Origin: Hyphomonadaceae bacterium | GTDB taxonomy: Bacteria; Pseudomonadota; Alphaproteobacteria; Caulobacterales; Aquidulcibacteraceae | Length of the DNA stretch: 64,000 bases | Direction of reading: 5' to 3' | Assembly: GCA_019753175.1 (NCBI GenBank) | Contig: JAIELK010000008.1 | Span: 1-64,000 of the forward strand | Part shown: positions 1 through 14,289 of the stretch, piece after piece | Position numbering within the stretch: position 1 is the stretch's first letter | How the letters are laid out: every line of letters begins with the position of its first letter | Program-made: the position numbers and the translations under genes | The notes under the pieces: model-generated | What the model saw: the letters and a program-made list of their open reading frames with translations, nothing else | Databases searched by the model: none | What the model was told of the DNA's origin: nothing

Positions 1-117
1 GGCCTGCTGCGGCGCAGGCGCCTGTTGCGCCGGCCTTGCCTGCTGCTGCATCGGCGCGGGCTGCGCCGCGCCCGGCTGCTTCGAACCCGGGCCCAACTTA
101 TCGACGAACCAAGTCAT
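1..117 (-). CDS. Partial Gln/Ala/Pro-rich hypothetical protein, N-terminus only
   Basis: The reading frame starts with ATG at 117, preceded at a good distance by GGGAGG (minus strand, about 124-129), and runs off the left edge of the window, so only the first 39 codons are visible. The peptide begins MTWFVDKLGPGSK and then becomes a low-complexity run of Gln, Ala and Pro. It follows the 168-codon gene downstream of atpD on the same strand. It is not an ATP synthase epsilon start, which would be a beta-sandwich sequence. I do not recognise the family; the start and strand are well supported by the ribosome binding site. Confidence 0.55.
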   Translation of the reverse strand, partial: MTWFVDKLGPGSKQPGAAQPAPMQQQARPAQQAPAPQQA

Positions 118-188
118 ACGTCCCTCCCGACACCAACACTTCCCCGACCCACAATCCCATTACACCGAACGCGCCGCCGGTTGCGACC

Positions 189-2548
<2,360 letters not shown>

Positions 2549-2552
<4 letters not shown>

Positions 2553-2944
2553 TGTGTTTCACTCGCCTCAATGCGGCAATGAGCGATCCCGCCTTCGCCA
2601 TAGAGAGCGTAATTGGTGCGCGCCGGCACGCGATAATAGGTCGTCGCGCTGTCCGTGCGCATCTCGACCACGAGGTCATTGGTCTGCACACACCGCCGAT
2701 CCGGCGAATTCAAGCCAACGACGCGCTGCCAACAGCGCTTCTGGGTGTGCCCCGCGCCCTCGCCCGAGAAGCCGCCGCCCCTGAGGTCGATGCTGTTCCA
2801 GGCGCTGCGGCTTTCGCGCGCCGCCTCATAATCGGCCGCGCTGATTGGCGTGCAGTCCGCGATGAGCTGCCCCGGTGGCCCGGGCAGCTCATAGCAACCC
2901 GCGAGCGCCACGAGCGCCGCAACGGTGGCCGCGATGCGTTTCAC
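2549..2944 (-). CDS. Small predicted lipoprotein within the ATP synthase operon
   Basis: A 131-residue protein starting with GTG at 2944; the GTG overlaps the atpG stop (GTGA), so translation is probably coupled to atpG. Residues 1-17 form a signal peptide ending in a lipobox, ALAGC, that places the mature N-terminal Cys in a membrane anchor. The mature part has four further cysteines (ADCT, KRCW, RRCV, AHCR), suggesting two disulfides in the periplasm. An open frame continues far upstream of the GTG, but that part is a shadow of atpG. The function is unknown; its position between atpG and atpD is unusual. Confidence 0.75.
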
Positions 2945-3819
2945 AGCGCCTCCGCGCCGGAGATGATTTCGATCAGCTCCTTGGTGATGTTGGCTTGCCG
3001 CTGGCGGTTGTAGCGCAGCGTGAGCTTGCGGATGAGATCGCCCGCATTGCGGGTGGCGCTGTCCATCGCGCTCATTTGCGCGCCGTAGAAGCCCGCCTGG
3101 TTTTCCAACAGCGCCTGCAAGATCTGACCGTTCAGGTAGCGCGGCAGCAGCGCTTCCAGGATATCCGCTTCGTTCGGCTCGTATTCGTAGGTAGCGCCTT
3201 TGAGATCGGGCGGCGTCACGCCTTCCGGGGCTCGTGCGGGGATCAGTTGCAGCGCCGTCGGCGTTTGACTCATCACCGACTTGAAGCGCGAGAAATAAAG
3301 CGTCGCGACATCGAACGCGCCGCTCTCGTAAAGCTCCATGACCGCGTCGCCAACCAGTTGCGAGGCATCTGGAGACACGCTCTTGAAGCCAGACAGGTCT
3401 ATGTAGCGGATGATGCGGTCGGCATAAAGCCGGCGCAGCTGATCGCGGCCCTTCTTGCCGACGCAGAGGATTTTCACCTGCTTGCCTGCGGCGAGCAGCT
3501 CCACGATCTTCTCGCGCGCGGCGCGCACGATCTGGGTGTTGAAGCCGCCGCAAAGACCGCGCTCGCTCGTCATTACCACAACGAGATGCACGTGGTCCTT
3601 GCCGGCGCCGCGCAGCAACGCCGGCGCGTCGTCGCCCTTCACCGCCGCGGCGAGATTGGCGATCACGCGCGCCATGCGGTCGGCATAGGGGCGCGCCGAC
3701 TCGGCCGCACCTTGCGCGCGCTTCAGCTTCGCCGCCGCCACCATCTGCATCGCCTTGGTGATCTTCTGCGTGGATTTCACGCTGGCGATGCGATTGCGGA
3801 ACTCTTTTAGGCTGGGCAT
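2941..3819 (-). CDS. atpG: F1 ATP synthase subunit gamma
   Basis: The central rotor shaft of F1, coupling c-ring rotation to catalysis in the alpha/beta hexamer. The 292-residue protein has the conserved N-terminal [19 protein letters not shown] helix and the C-terminal coiled-coil partner ([19 protein letters not shown], followed by [15 protein letters not shown]). The middle domain contains [10 protein letters not shown], also family-typical. It lies 7 bases after atpA on the same strand and is followed directly by the small lipoprotein gene rather than by atpD. Confidence 0.98.
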   Translation of the reverse strand: MPSLKEFRNRIASVKSTQKITKAMQMVAAAKLKRAQGAAESARPYADRMARVIANLAAAVKGDDAPALLRGAGKDHVHLVVVMTSERGLCGGFNTQIVRAAREKIVELLAAGKQVKILCVGKKGRDQLRRLYADRIIRYIDLSGFKSVSPDASQLVGDAVMELYESGAFDVATLYFSRFKSVMSQTPTALQLIPARAPEGVTPPDLKGATYEYEPNEADILEALLPRYLNGQILQALLENQAGFYGAQMSAMDSATRNAGDLIRKLTLRYNRQRQANITKELIEIISGAEAL

Positions 3820-3826
3820 CGGCGGC

Positions 3827-5362
3827 TCACGCGAACGCCGCGCCGAATTCGTCGAGCGCGGCCTTGATCTTGTCTTCGATGCCGTCCTTGCTGATGTCCT
3901 TTTTGCTGACGATGGCGGACAGCAGGTCCGCCTTCTTGGCGCGCAGCCAGGCGGTCAGCTCCTTCTCGTAGCGGCCAACATTAGCGACATCGATCTTGTC
4001 CAGATAGCCGCGCGTGCCCGCATAGATCAGCACGATCTGCTCTTCGACCGGCACCGGCGAGAATTGCGGCTGCTTCAAGAGTTCGGTGAGACGCGCGCCG
4101 CGATTGAGCAAGCGTTGTGTCGCGGCGTCGAGGTCAGAGCCGAATTTCGCGAACGCCGCCATTTCCCGGTATTGCGCCAGTTCGCCCTTCAACGGGCCAG
4201 CGACCTGCTTCATCGCCTTGATCTGGGCGTTGCCGCCGACGCGCGACACCGAGATGCCGACGTTCAAAGCCGGGCGAATGCCCTGATAGAACAGATCCGT
4301 TTCGAGGAAGATCTGGCCGTCGGTGATCGAGATGACGTTGGTCGGGATGTAAGCCGAGACGTCATTGGCCTGGGTTTCGATGATCGGCAGCGCGGTCAGC
4401 GAGCCGGACTTGCTGTCTTCGTTCATCTTCGCCGCGCGCTCGAGCAAGCGCGAGTGCAGATAGAAGACGTCGCCCGGATAGGCCTCGCGGCCCGGCGGGC
4501 GGCGCAACAACAGTGACATCTGGCGATACGCAACCGCCTGCTTCGACAAATCGTCGTAGATGATCAGCGCGTGCATGCCGTTGTCGCGGAAGTATTCGCC
4601 CATGGCGCAACCCGCGAATGGCGCCAGAAACTGCAGCGGCGCGGGTTCTGAGGCGGTGGCGGCGACGATGATCGAGTAGCCAAGCGCGCCCTTATCTTCG
4701 AGCGTCTTGACCAATTGCGCAACCGTCGAGCGCTTCTGGCCGATGACGACGTAGACGCAATAGAGCTTTTCGCTCTCCGGCGCGTTGCGATCGTGCGCTT
4801 CGCGCTGATACAGGATGGTGTCCATCGCGACGGCGGTCTTGCCGGTTTGGCGGTCGCCGATGATCAATTCGCGCTGGCCGCGCCCGATCGGGATGAGCGC
4901 ATCGATCGCCTTGATGCCGGTTTGCATCGGCTCGTGCACGCTCTTGCGCGGGATGATGCCGGGCGCCTTTACGTCGACGGTGCGCCGCTCGGTCGCCTTG
5001 ATCGGGCCTTTGCCGTCGATCGGCTCGCCGAGCGGATTGACCACGCGGCCCAGCAGACCTTTGCCCACTGGCACGTCGACGATCTCGCCGAGCCGCTTGA
5101 CGGTGTCGCCCTCTTTCAAGCCGCGGTCTTCGCCGAAGATCACGACGCCGACATTGTCGCGCTCCAGGTTGAGCGCCATGCCCTTGATGCCGCCCGGGAA
5201 CTCGACCATCTCGCCGGCCTGCACGTTGTCGAGGCCATAGACGCGCGCGATGCCGTCGCCGACGGAGAGAATGCGGCCGACCTCGGTGACCTTGGCGTCG
5301 GCGCCGAAGCCCTTGATCTGCTCCTTGAGGATGGCGGAGATTTCTGCGGCGCGAACGTCCAT
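3827..5362 (-). CDS. atpA: F1 ATP synthase subunit alpha
   Basis: The non-catalytic nucleotide-binding subunit of F1. The 511 residues equal the usual alphaproteobacterial length. The P-loop GDRQTGKT lies near residue 170, and the N-terminus ([19 protein letters not shown]) is the segment that contacts the delta subunit. [19 protein letters not shown], a signature of the alpha subunit, is present. The gene is 17 bases downstream of atpH and 7 bases upstream of atpG, consistent with one transcript. Confidence 0.98.
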   Translation of the reverse strand: MDVRAAEISAILKEQIKGFGADAKVTEVGRILSVGDGIARVYGLDNVQAGEMVEFPGGIKGMALNLERDNVGVVIFGEDRGLKEGDTVKRLGEIVDVPVGKGLLGRVVNPLGEPIDGKGPIKATERRTVDVKAPGIIPRKSVHEPMQTGIKAIDALIPIGRGQRELIIGDRQTGKTAVAMDTILYQREAHDRNAPESEKLYCVYVVIGQKRSTVAQLVKTLEDKGALGYSIIVAATASEPAPLQFLAPFAGCAMGEYFRDNGMHALIIYDDLSKQAVAYRQMSLLLRRPPGREAYPGDVFYLHSRLLERAAKMNEDSKSGSLTALPIIETQANDVSAYIPTNVISITDGQIFLETDLFYQGIRPALNVGISVSRVGGNAQIKAMKQVAGPLKGELAQYREMAAFAKFGSDLDAATQRLLNRGARLTELLKQPQFSPVPVEEQIVLIYAGTRGYLDKIDVANVGRYEKELTAWLRAKKADLLSAIVSKKDISKDGIEDKIKAALDEFGAAFA

Positions 5363-5379
5363 GTTCTAGCTTTCCTACT

Positions 5380-5940
5380 TCAGGCGGATTTCAGTTGCAG
5401 ACGCAGCGCGTCCAGTTTGGCTTTGATCGACGCGTCGAACTGGCGGGAGCCGACGCGGACGACGAAGCCGCCGATCAGGCTCGCATCGACGGAGGTTTCA
5501 GCTTCGACCTTGGCCCCGAGCTGTTTACCTAGCGCTTCGACAATGGCGGTTTGTTCCGCCGGCGCGAGCGGACGCGCCGAGACGATTTCGGCCTGGCGCG
5601 CGCCGCGGTCCCGCTGCACCAGGGCGCGATAGGCGGAGGCGATGGACGGCAATTCGGCGGCGCGACGATTTTGGGCGACGACGCCGATCAGTTTGCGGCC
5701 AAGCTCGCTCACGCCAAGCTTGGCGGCCACGGCGGTCAACGCCTTAGCTTTCTCCTGCGGATCGATCAGCGGCGAACGCGCGGCCTCACGCAGGTCGGCG
5801 CTGGCTTTCCAGGCTTGGTCGAACTTGGCGAAATCCTGCTCGACCGCGTCTAAGGCCTTGGCTTGCTTAGCTAAATCGAACACAGCTTGGGCGTAGCGGG
5901 CGGCCGCTTCGGAAGCTTCGCCGTCGAAGGTCTGTGCCAC
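5380..5940 (-). CDS. atpH: F1 ATP synthase subunit delta
   Basis: The peripheral-stalk subunit linking the F1 head to the b subunits. The C-terminal part shows the family pattern IGGFVVRVGSRQFDASIKAKLDALR. The open frame extends upstream to an ATG at 6048, which would give 222 residues, but the extra N-terminus is Gly/Ala-rich and unlike the family. A GTG at 5940 gives VAQTFDGEASEAAARYAQAVF and 186 residues, the usual length, so I prefer it, although the ribosome binding site there is weak. It is the first gene of the visible atp operon; the promoter should lie between 5940 and about 6170. Confidence 0.9.
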   Translation of the reverse strand: MAQTFDGEASEAAARYAQAVFDLAKQAKALDAVEQDFAKFDQAWKASADLREAARSPLIDPQEKAKALTAVAAKLGVSELGRKLIGVVAQNRRAAELPSIASAYRALVQRDRGARQAEIVSARPLAPAEQTAIVEALGKQLGAKVEAETSVDASLIGGFVVRVGSRQFDASIKAKLDALRLQLKSA

Positions 5941-6169
5941 GTCTGTCTCGCTGCTGCCGCCGCTGGCGGCCTCTCCGGCCGCCAAGCCGACGAAAATGAC
6001 GCCGCTTGGGGAAAACCCAAACGCCACGAGCACCGCGGCGCAGCTCATGTGCGCGCGGGCTCGATGACGCGGGGGGCGGAGTAACAGGCCGTCATGGACT
6101 TGACAACCAGCCCCGAGGGCGAGGGGTCAGCGACAAAACAGCCCTGGGGGCAATGGAGCCCCGGCTTGG

Positions 6170-6409
6170 CTATTCCTCGTCGTCGGCGTGATCGGCCTGC
6201 GCGTCGCGCAGGATCGCCTGGGCTCGGAACAGGTCTTCGCTCGATCCCATCAGCCGCCAGCCGTGCTGCATCATCGACGGGTCGAGTTCCGCCATCAACA
6301 CATTGAACTCGGGCAGCAGCGTCTCGATGCCTTGGCTGGCGAGCAGCGATTGCGCCACCAGCGCTTCCGAGCGCGACACAAATCGGGCGATGAGGGCGAG
6401 AGAGGACAT
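6170..6409 (-). CDS. DUF2007-like small protein
   Basis: A 79-residue acidic-tailed protein starting MSSLALIARFVSRSEALVAQSLL. The pattern of an N-terminal beta strand, a helix with AxxxxSLLASQGI, a central hydrophobic strand and a C-terminal xxDLFRAQAILRDA helix matches the DUF2007 fold (small ferredoxin-like proteins that sense or bind something unknown). It ends in HADDEE. A second gene with the same layout lies just upstream on the same strand, so the two are probably paralogues. Confidence 0.7.
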   Translation of the reverse strand: MSSLALIARFVSRSEALVAQSLLASQGIETLLPEFNVLMAELDPSMMQHGWRLMGSSEDLFRAQAILRDAQADHADDEE

Positions 6410-6474
6410 TGGGAGACGCTAGCGGCGGAGCCGGGAGAGTCAAAGCAGGCACTCAGCCTACGCCAAGTTAGCCG

Positions 6475-6846
6475 TCAGCCCGAGCCTGTCGAAGCCGGCG
6501 TGTTGTCGTCGATCCATCGCCGTTCTCTGGTGGGACATGGGGCGCCGTCAGCCAAAGCGCCAAAAACCAAACTTAGGACGCGATCCAAGAAATCGCCTTT
6601 CACAACGAGTTCACCGCCTTCACGAATAGGGTTCGCGAGCGCCTCCCCGATGAGCGCAATAGCCAGGTCCAAGTCGTCTTCGGATACGAGAATTCTGTAG
6701 CCGCCCAGAGCAAGCGTGTAGCGGGGCAGCATGCGAAGCAGATCCTCATTCGCGATGATCGCCAAGACACCCGCGTCGAGCAGGACACTCTGCACGACGA
6801 CGGCCTCGGGTCGATCCAAATAGTATGCGAGCGCTCGCAACCCCAT
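6475..6846 (-). CDS. Second DUF2007-like protein
   Basis: Starting at the ATG at 6846 this protein begins MGLRALAYYLDRPEAVVVQSVL and then shows GVLAIIANEDLLRMLP and GGYRILVSEDDLDLAIALIGEAL, the same strand-helix-strand-helix layout as its neighbour at 6170-6409. An upstream ATG at 6879 is in frame, but the shorter start begins at the conserved strand. The C-terminal 40 residues (VKGDFLDRVLSLVFGALADG and beyond) are an extra tail not present in the neighbour. Function unknown. It lies downstream of the pnp terminator and is probably transcribed separately. Confidence 0.6.
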   Translation of the reverse strand: MGLRALAYYLDRPEAVVVQSVLLDAGVLAIIANEDLLRMLPRYTLALGGYRILVSEDDLDLAIALIGEALANPIREGGELVVKGDFLDRVLSLVFGALADGAPCPTRERRWIDDNTPASTGSG

Positions 6847-6881
6847 GCTCTGCACCGTAGCGCGCCATCTCACAGGCACAA

Positions 6882-6911
6882 GAAAGCCCGCCGCGTGGGC
6901 GGCGGGCTTTT
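6882..6911 (-). terminator. Rho-independent terminator of pnp
   Basis: A perfect 9-bp stem (GCCCGCCGC at 6886-6894 pairing with 6899-6907) with a 4-base loop, flanked by T runs on both strands. It lies 40-70 bases after the pnp stop on the minus strand, and would end the rimP-to-pnp operon. Confidence 0.8.
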
Positions 6912-6954
6912 GTTGGTCCGCTACTCCGGCCTCGCGAAGCGAGAGCCGGACTGA

Positions 6955-9183
6955 CTACTCCCCGCTGGCCTCGCGCCGCGGGCGGTCGCCGCGATCACGG
7001 CGCGGGCCGCGGTCGCCGCGGTCGCTGCGTTCGCGGCGCGGGCCCTTGTCCTCGGCCTCTTCGCCGAGTTCCGCGGTGAGGTCGGCGCCGGTGGCTTGAT
7101 CCACCACCTTCATCGACAGCCGCGTCTTGCCGCGATCATCGAAGCCCAACAGCTTCACCTTCACGACGTCGCCTTCCTTGACCACATCGCTCGGCTTCTC
7201 GACACGTTCGCGTGACAGCTGGCTCACGTGCACAAGCCCATCCTTGGCGCCGAAATAGTTCACGAAGGCGCCAAACTCCATCACCTTCACGACCTTGCCT
7301 TCATAGATCTGCCCGACTTCCGGCTCGCTGGTGAGGCCCTTGATCCACTTGATCGCAGCCTCGATCGACTCGGCGTTGGCGGAGGCGACCTTCACCGTGC
7401 CGTCGTCTTCGACATTGATCTTGGCGCCGGTCTTTTCGACGATCTCGCGGATCACTTTGCCGCCGGTGCCGATCACATCGCGGATCTTGTCGACCGGGAT
7501 ATTGATCTGGACGATCCGCGGCGCGTTGGCGCCGACGCTTTCGCGCGGCGCATTCAGCGCTTTGTTCATCTCGCCCAGGATGTGCAGCCGGCCTTTGTGA
7601 GCCCGCTCCAGCGCCACCTTCATGATCTCCTCGGTGATGCCGGCGACCTTGATGTCCATCTGCAGCGAGGTGATGCCCTTCTCGGTGCCCGCCACCTTGA
7701 AATCCATGTCACCGAGATGATCCTCGTCGCCAAGGATGTCGGTGAGCACTTCAAAGCCGTAGTCTTCCAGAATGAGGCCCATCGCGACGCCCGCGACCGG
7801 CGCCGCGATCGGCACGCCCGCGTCCATCAGCGCCAGCGATGAACCGCACACCGTCGCCATCGACGACGAGCCGTTCGACTCGGTGATCTCAGAGACGAGG
7901 CGCACCGTGTACGGGAATTGCTCGGCGCTCGGCAGCACCGCTTTCATCGCCCGCCAGGCAAGCTTGCCGTGGCCGATTTCGCGTCGTCCCGCGCCGCCCA
8001 TGCGGCCAGTTTCGCCGACGCTATAGGGCGGGAAGTTGTAGTGGAGCATGAAGCGCTCCTTCACCGTGCCGGCGAGCTGATCGACATATTGCTCGTCTTC
8101 GGCGGTGCCCAGCGTGGCGACGACGATGGCCTGGGTTTCACCACGGGTGAACAGCGCGCTGCCGTGCGTGCGCGGCAGGAAGCCGACCATGGATTCGATC
8201 GGACGCACCTTGTCGACGGGGCGGCCGTCGATGCGGCCCTTCTCCTTGACGATGCGGGCGCGCACGATATCGCTCTCGACCGCCTTAAACGCTTCCTTGA
8301 AGGTGTTGGCGTCAACGCCGTCCGCATTGGTGTCGGACTTGACCAGCACGCCCTTGGCCTTGTCGCGGGCGATGCCCACCGCTTCGTGGCGCGCTTCCTT
8401 CTTCACCACCTTGTAGGCGCTGGCGAGTTCGGCGCCGACCAGGTCCATGATCTGCTTCTTCAGCGGCGAGAGATCGTGGGGCTCGAAGTCCCACGGCGTC
8501 TTCGCTGCCGTCTCGGCGAGCTCGATGATCGCATCGATCACCGGCTGCATGCCCTTGTGGCCAAGATTAAGCGCAGCGAGCATCTGCTCTTCGGTCAGCT
8601 CCTTCACTTCGGACTCGACCATCATGATGGCGTTGGCGGTGCCGGCGATAACGAGATCGAGTTGCGAGTTGGCCATGTCGGCGATGGACGGATTCAGCAC
8701 CGGCTTGCCGTCGATCCAGCCGACGCGGCTGGCGGCGATCGGGCCCATGAACGGCACGCCCGACAAAGTCAGGGCCGCGGAAGCAGCCACCAACGAGAGA
8801 ATGTCGCTCTCGTTCTCATTGTCCCACGACAGCACGGTGACGATCACCTGCACTTCGTTCTTGAAGCCCTCGACGAAGAGCGGGCGGATGGGCCGGTCGA
8901 TCAAGCGCGAGATCAGCGTCTCGCGTTCCGACGGTCGGCCTTCGCGTTTGAAGTAACCGCCGGGAATGCGGCCCGAAGCGAAGGCTTTTTCTTGATAGTT
9001 CACGGTCAGCGGGAAGAAGTCCTGCCCCGGCTTGGCCTCCTTAGCGCCGACGACGGTCGCCAGCACGGCGGTCTCGCCCCAGGTGGCGTAAACGGCGCCG
9101 TCGGCCTGGCGCGCGACGCGCCCGGTTTCGAGCGTGAGCTTGCGCCCGGCCCAGTCGAGGGAAACGGATTTGATATCGAACAT
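6955..9183 (-). CDS. pnp: Polyribonucleotide nucleotidyltransferase (PNPase)
   Basis: A phosphorolytic 3'-5' exoribonuclease and degradosome component. Domain order is two RNase PH domains (about residues 1-550, with [20 protein letters not shown] early and [17 protein letters not shown] in the second), then KH ([17 protein letters not shown]) and S1 ([20 protein letters not shown]), and an Arg/Asp-rich tail. The start [13 protein letters not shown] at 9183 matches the family; an ATG three codons upstream sits too close to GGAG, and longer extensions run into the REP-like repeat. In Deinococcus a Y RNA tethers Ro60 to PNPase, so its presence with the Ro60/Y RNA locus at 25-27 kb is relevant. 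Confidence 0.97.
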   Translation of the reverse strand: MFDIKSVSLDWAGRKLTLETGRVARQADGAVYATWGETAVLATVVGAKEAKPGQDFFPLTVNYQEKAFASGRIPGGYFKREGRPSERETLISRLIDRPIRPLFVEGFKNEVQVIVTVLSWDNENESDILSLVAASAALTLSGVPFMGPIAASRVGWIDGKPVLNPSIADMANSQLDLVIAGTANAIMMVESEVKELTEEQMLAALNLGHKGMQPVIDAIIELAETAAKTPWDFEPHDLSPLKKQIMDLVGAELASAYKVVKKEARHEAVGIARDKAKGVLVKSDTNADGVDANTFKEAFKAVESDIVRARIVKEKGRIDGRPVDKVRPIESMVGFLPRTHGSALFTRGETQAIVVATLGTAEDEQYVDQLAGTVKERFMLHYNFPPYSVGETGRMGGAGRREIGHGKLAWRAMKAVLPSAEQFPYTVRLVSEITESNGSSSMATVCGSSLALMDAGVPIAAPVAGVAMGLILEDYGFEVLTDILGDEDHLGDMDFKVAGTEKGITSLQMDIKVAGITEEIMKVALERAHKGRLHILGEMNKALNAPRESVGANAPRIVQINIPVDKIRDVIGTGGKVIREIVEKTGAKINVEDDGTVKVASANAESIEAAIKWIKGLTSEPEVGQIYEGKVVKVMEFGAFVNYFGAKDGLVHVSQLSRERVEKPSDVVKEGDVVKVKLLGFDDRGKTRLSMKVVDQATGADLTAELGEEAEDKGPRRERSDRGDRGPRRDRGDRPRREASGE

Positions 9184-9261
9184 ACGGATCATACTCCGAA
9201 CGCGAAGGCCCCTGCCCGCGCGTTCACGTGCATGCGCAGCGGCGGATTCCGCTGCGCCGAA

Positions 9262-9402
9262 ACCCCTCCCCGCGAGGGGAGGGGGAAGGGGGTGGGGAGA
9301 AACTCCGCGCCTGATGCTCTGCGTGCGCTTGAAGTCGCGCGATGCTTTGAACCGGTGGGGCTTCACCCCACCCCCCGCCCCCTCCCCTCGCGGGGAGGGG
9401 GA
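9262..9402. repeat. REP-like inverted repeat pair in the rpsO-pnp spacer
   Basis: Two GC-rich half elements in inverted orientation. The first (9262-9298) reads CCCCTCCCC, 4-base loop, GGGGAGGGGG, then AGGGGGTGGGG; the second (9365-9402) is its near reverse complement. Each half can form its own hairpin and the two halves can pair with each other over about 35 bases around a 66-base spacer. A second copy of the same design is inside trmB (19331-19446). In the transcript it would form a large hairpin between rpsO and pnp. Confidence 0.85.
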
Positions 9403-9411
9403 GCGGTCGCG

Positions 9412-9681
9412 CTAGCGGCGCAGACCCAGCTTTTCGATCAGCGCCTGATACCGCGCTGAATCCTTGGCCTTGAGATAATCGAGCAGCCGACGACGCTGAC
9501 TCACCATCTTCAGCAGGCCTTGCCGCGAATGGTTGTCCTTCTTGTGCGTCTTGAAGTGCTCAGTGAGGTTGGTGATGCGCTCGGACAGAATCGCCACTTG
9601 AACTTCCGGCGAACCGGTGTCGCTCTTGCTCTTGGCGTTGTCGCGAATGAGCGCGGCTTTGCGCTCGGTAGTAATCGACAT
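9412..9681 (-). CDS. rpsO: Ribosomal protein S15
   Basis: A primary 16S rRNA-binding protein of the small subunit. The 89-residue product starts [18 protein letters not shown] and has the family signatures [15 protein letters not shown] and [19 protein letters not shown]. The ATG at 9681 is preceded by GAGGAG with good spacing; the longer open frame upstream is not needed. It lies between truB and pnp, the standard order. Confidence 0.98.
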   Translation of the reverse strand: MSITTERKAALIRDNAKSKSDTGSPEVQVAILSERITNLTEHFKTHKKDNHSRQGLLKMVSQRRRLLDYLKAKDSARYQALIEKLGLRR

Positions 9682-9691
9682 CGGAACTCCT

Positions 9692-10651
9692 CTAGTCGTT
9701 AGCGATGTGGAACACGCGGGTCGGCGTGAATTTGCCGGCCCGCACGTCGCCCAGCGCAACCGCTTTGCCTTGAAACAAGGCCACCGCCGCGCGGGACGCG
9801 TCCTGCCCGGCGATGGTGCGGTCTCGGAACTTCGGCTTCAGCGCCTCCATCACATGCGGAAGGAGAACGATGGGCCTGCCCTGTCTGAGCTTGAACGCGT
9901 CCTCGCTGTTGATGGCCAGGGCCGGGATGTCGTCCAGCGCGGTCTCAACAGGCTTCAGGCGTTCTGACGCGGCGCCCTTATGGCGCAAATCCTCGAGCGC
10001 GTCGAGGGTCACCGATTCGGCCTCGGTGAACGGCCCCACCGCCGTGCGCCTGAGCCGCCAGACGTGGCCCTCAGCGCCCAAAGCCGCCGCCAAGTCGCGG
10101 ACCAGGGCGCGGATGTAGAACCCCTTTCCCGAGCGGACCCGGAAGGTGGCGAGATCGGGTCCCGCCAAGCCGATCAGTTCGGCTTCGTGGACCACCACCG
10201 TGCGCGCCTCAAGCTCCACCTCTTCGCCGGCGCGGGCCAGATCGTAGGCGCGTTCGCCATCCACCTTCACGGCGGAAAAACGGGGCGGCACCTGCTCGAT
10301 CTCGCCGAGGAAGGCGGGCAGCGCGGTCCTGATCTGATCGGCGGTTGGGCGCACCGCGCTCTCGGCGATCACCTTGCCCTCGCGGTCTTGGGTGTCGGTG
10401 GATGCGCCCCATTTGATCGCGAACTCGTAGGTCTTTTGCGCCTCCATCAGCCAGGGCACGGTTTTGGTGGCTTCGCCGAGTGCAATCGGCAGCACACCCG
10501 ACGCCAGCGGATCGAGTGTCCCGGCATGGCCCGCTTTCTGCGCATTGAAGATGCGGCGCACCGCCGAGACGGCGTGCGTCGAGGTCATGTCCTCGCCCTT
10601 GTCGAGCACCACCCAGCCGGAGATGTCGTCGCCCTTCTTGCGCCGGCTCAT
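9692..10651 (-). CDS. truB: tRNA pseudouridine-55 synthase
   Basis: Makes pseudouridine 55 in the T-loop of tRNAs. The 319-residue protein has the catalytic motif GTLDPLASG (nucleophile Asp) near residue 42, an N-terminal [17 protein letters not shown] segment and a C-terminal PUA-like part. It overlaps the rbfA stop by four bases and ends 10 bases before rpsO. Since two RNAs of the Y array at 26-27 kb carry T-arms with the standard TTCGA loop, TruB is a candidate modifier of them. Confidence 0.96.
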   Translation of the reverse strand: MSRRKKGDDISGWVVLDKGEDMTSTHAVSAVRRIFNAQKAGHAGTLDPLASGVLPIALGEATKTVPWLMEAQKTYEFAIKWGASTDTQDREGKVIAESAVRPTADQIRTALPAFLGEIEQVPPRFSAVKVDGERAYDLARAGEEVELEARTVVVHEAELIGLAGPDLATFRVRSGKGFYIRALVRDLAAALGAEGHVWRLRRTAVGPFTEAESVTLDALEDLRHKGAASERLKPVETALDDIPALAINSEDAFKLRQGRPIVLLPHVMEALKPKFRDRTIAGQDASRAAVALFQGKAVALGDVRAGKFTPTRVFHIAND

Positions 10652-11058
10652 TCCTTCTCCTCGTGGCGCAAATCGCGCGCGACTTCTGGGCTCGCCAGCA
10701 ATTCGTCGATGTGGCGCGCTTCGTCGTAGGAGACATCTGCCTGAAAATGCAGCTCCGGGACGAAGCGCAGGTCCACCGCGCGCGCCAAACGACCACGCAA
10801 GAAGCCGCTGCAGCGTGACAAAGCACGCGCGACCATTCGGGGGTCTTGCGGCCCCAGCGCCGACACGAACGCGGTCATATGCTTCAAATCAGGCGAGGCG
10901 CGCACTTCGCCCACCGTCACAGAGACGCCCTGCAGCTCCGGATCGCGCAAGTCCTCGCGCGCGATGATGTCCACCAGCGCGTGTCGCACCAGTTCGGCGG
11001 CGCGCAATTGGCGCTGCGACGGGCCCGCGCCCGCTTGACCGCGCGAGTGGCGTTTCAT
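10648..11058 (-). CDS. rbfA: 30S ribosome-binding factor A
   Basis: A small KH-fold protein needed for late 16S rRNA maturation. The chosen ATG at 11058 gives 136 residues beginning [19 protein letters not shown], with the family core [19 protein letters not shown] and [21 protein letters not shown]. An in-frame ATG at 11091 lies in the upstream lipoprotein coding region and is less likely. The stop overlaps the truB start (ATGA). Normally it follows infB directly; here a lipoprotein gene intervenes. Confidence 0.95.
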   Translation of the reverse strand: MKRHSRGQAGAGPSQRQLRAAELVRHALVDIIAREDLRDPELQGVSVTVGEVRASPDLKHMTAFVSALGPQDPRMVARALSRCSGFLRGRLARAVDLRFVPELHFQADVSYDEARHIDELLASPEVARDLRHEEKE

Positions 11059-11060
11059 GA

Positions 11061-11654
11061 CTATTGCGCCGTGTACGCGTAGGCCGCGCACAAGCCAGGA
11101 TCATCACCGGCGGCAGGCTGCGACTCGCCCCGGAACGCCGCCACCTTGAACACCCAACGGCCGCTGCCGTCGACGAACTCGGACACCGCCATGTGCCGTG
11201 TCTGCGACGTCCCGCAGAGCCCGCCCTGCGCCTCGCGCTGACGGATCAAATCCTCGCGGATCACCCGGTAAAGGTACGCATCGACGCGCGGGTCGCCGCC
11301 GAGCACCGCCGCAAAACTCTGCCCGCCCGCGCCAGAACGGGAATCCGCCGGCACGACATTGTAAGGCTGCGCCCGAATGGTGATGCCGTTGGCGAACGCG
11401 AACACCACCGGACCACCACGTGCGCCCTCAAGGCTAACGCGCAGATTGCCGGTCACGGTGCGCGACTGATCGCTGACCGCGCGCCATTGCGAGCGGGCCA
11501 CCGCCGGCTCTTCCTGCGGCACGGCGTCGACGCGCGTCTCCGCCACCACGACCGTGCTAGGCCGCTGGCCCGACAATACGTCGCCGTCGTCTTGTCCATC
11601 GCACGCGAGCAAGAGCCCGCACGCCGCCATTGCCGCAATCACGCCGTTGCGCAT
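11061..11654 (-). CDS. Predicted lipoprotein between infB and rbfA
   Basis: From ATG 11654 the 197-residue product has a signal peptide with lipobox LLLAC (MRNGVIAAMAACGLLLACDGQ), a linker rich in acidic residues and a globular periplasmic domain with two cysteines (GGLCGTSQ and PGLCAAYAY). Its stop lies two bases before the rbfA start. I do not recognise a domain family. Its place inside the universally conserved infB-rbfA junction is unusual, though lipoprotein insertions into ribosomal operons occur. Confidence 0.75.
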   Translation of the reverse strand: MRNGVIAAMAACGLLLACDGQDDGDVLSGQRPSTVVVAETRVDAVPQEEPAVARSQWRAVSDQSRTVTGNLRVSLEGARGGPVVFAFANGITIRAQPYNVVPADSRSGAGGQSFAAVLGGDPRVDAYLYRVIREDLIRQREAQGGLCGTSQTRHMAVSEFVDGSGRWVFKVAAFRGESQPAAGDDPGLCAAYAYTAQ

Positions 11655-11665
11655 CGTCTTACGCC

Positions 11666-14260
<2,595 letters not shown>

Positions 14261-14289
14261 GCAGTCGAGTCGCAATCCTTAACTTGTGT

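Noticed and set aside
5941-6048. N-terminal extension of AtpH from ATG 6048
   Set aside because: The added 36 residues are Gly/Ala/Ser-rich and unlike the delta subunit; GTG 5940 gives the usual length.
7918-9459. 513-codon open frame opposite pnp
   Set aside because: Shadow of pnp, rich in His, Arg and Asp without domain motifs; the pnp frame is certain.
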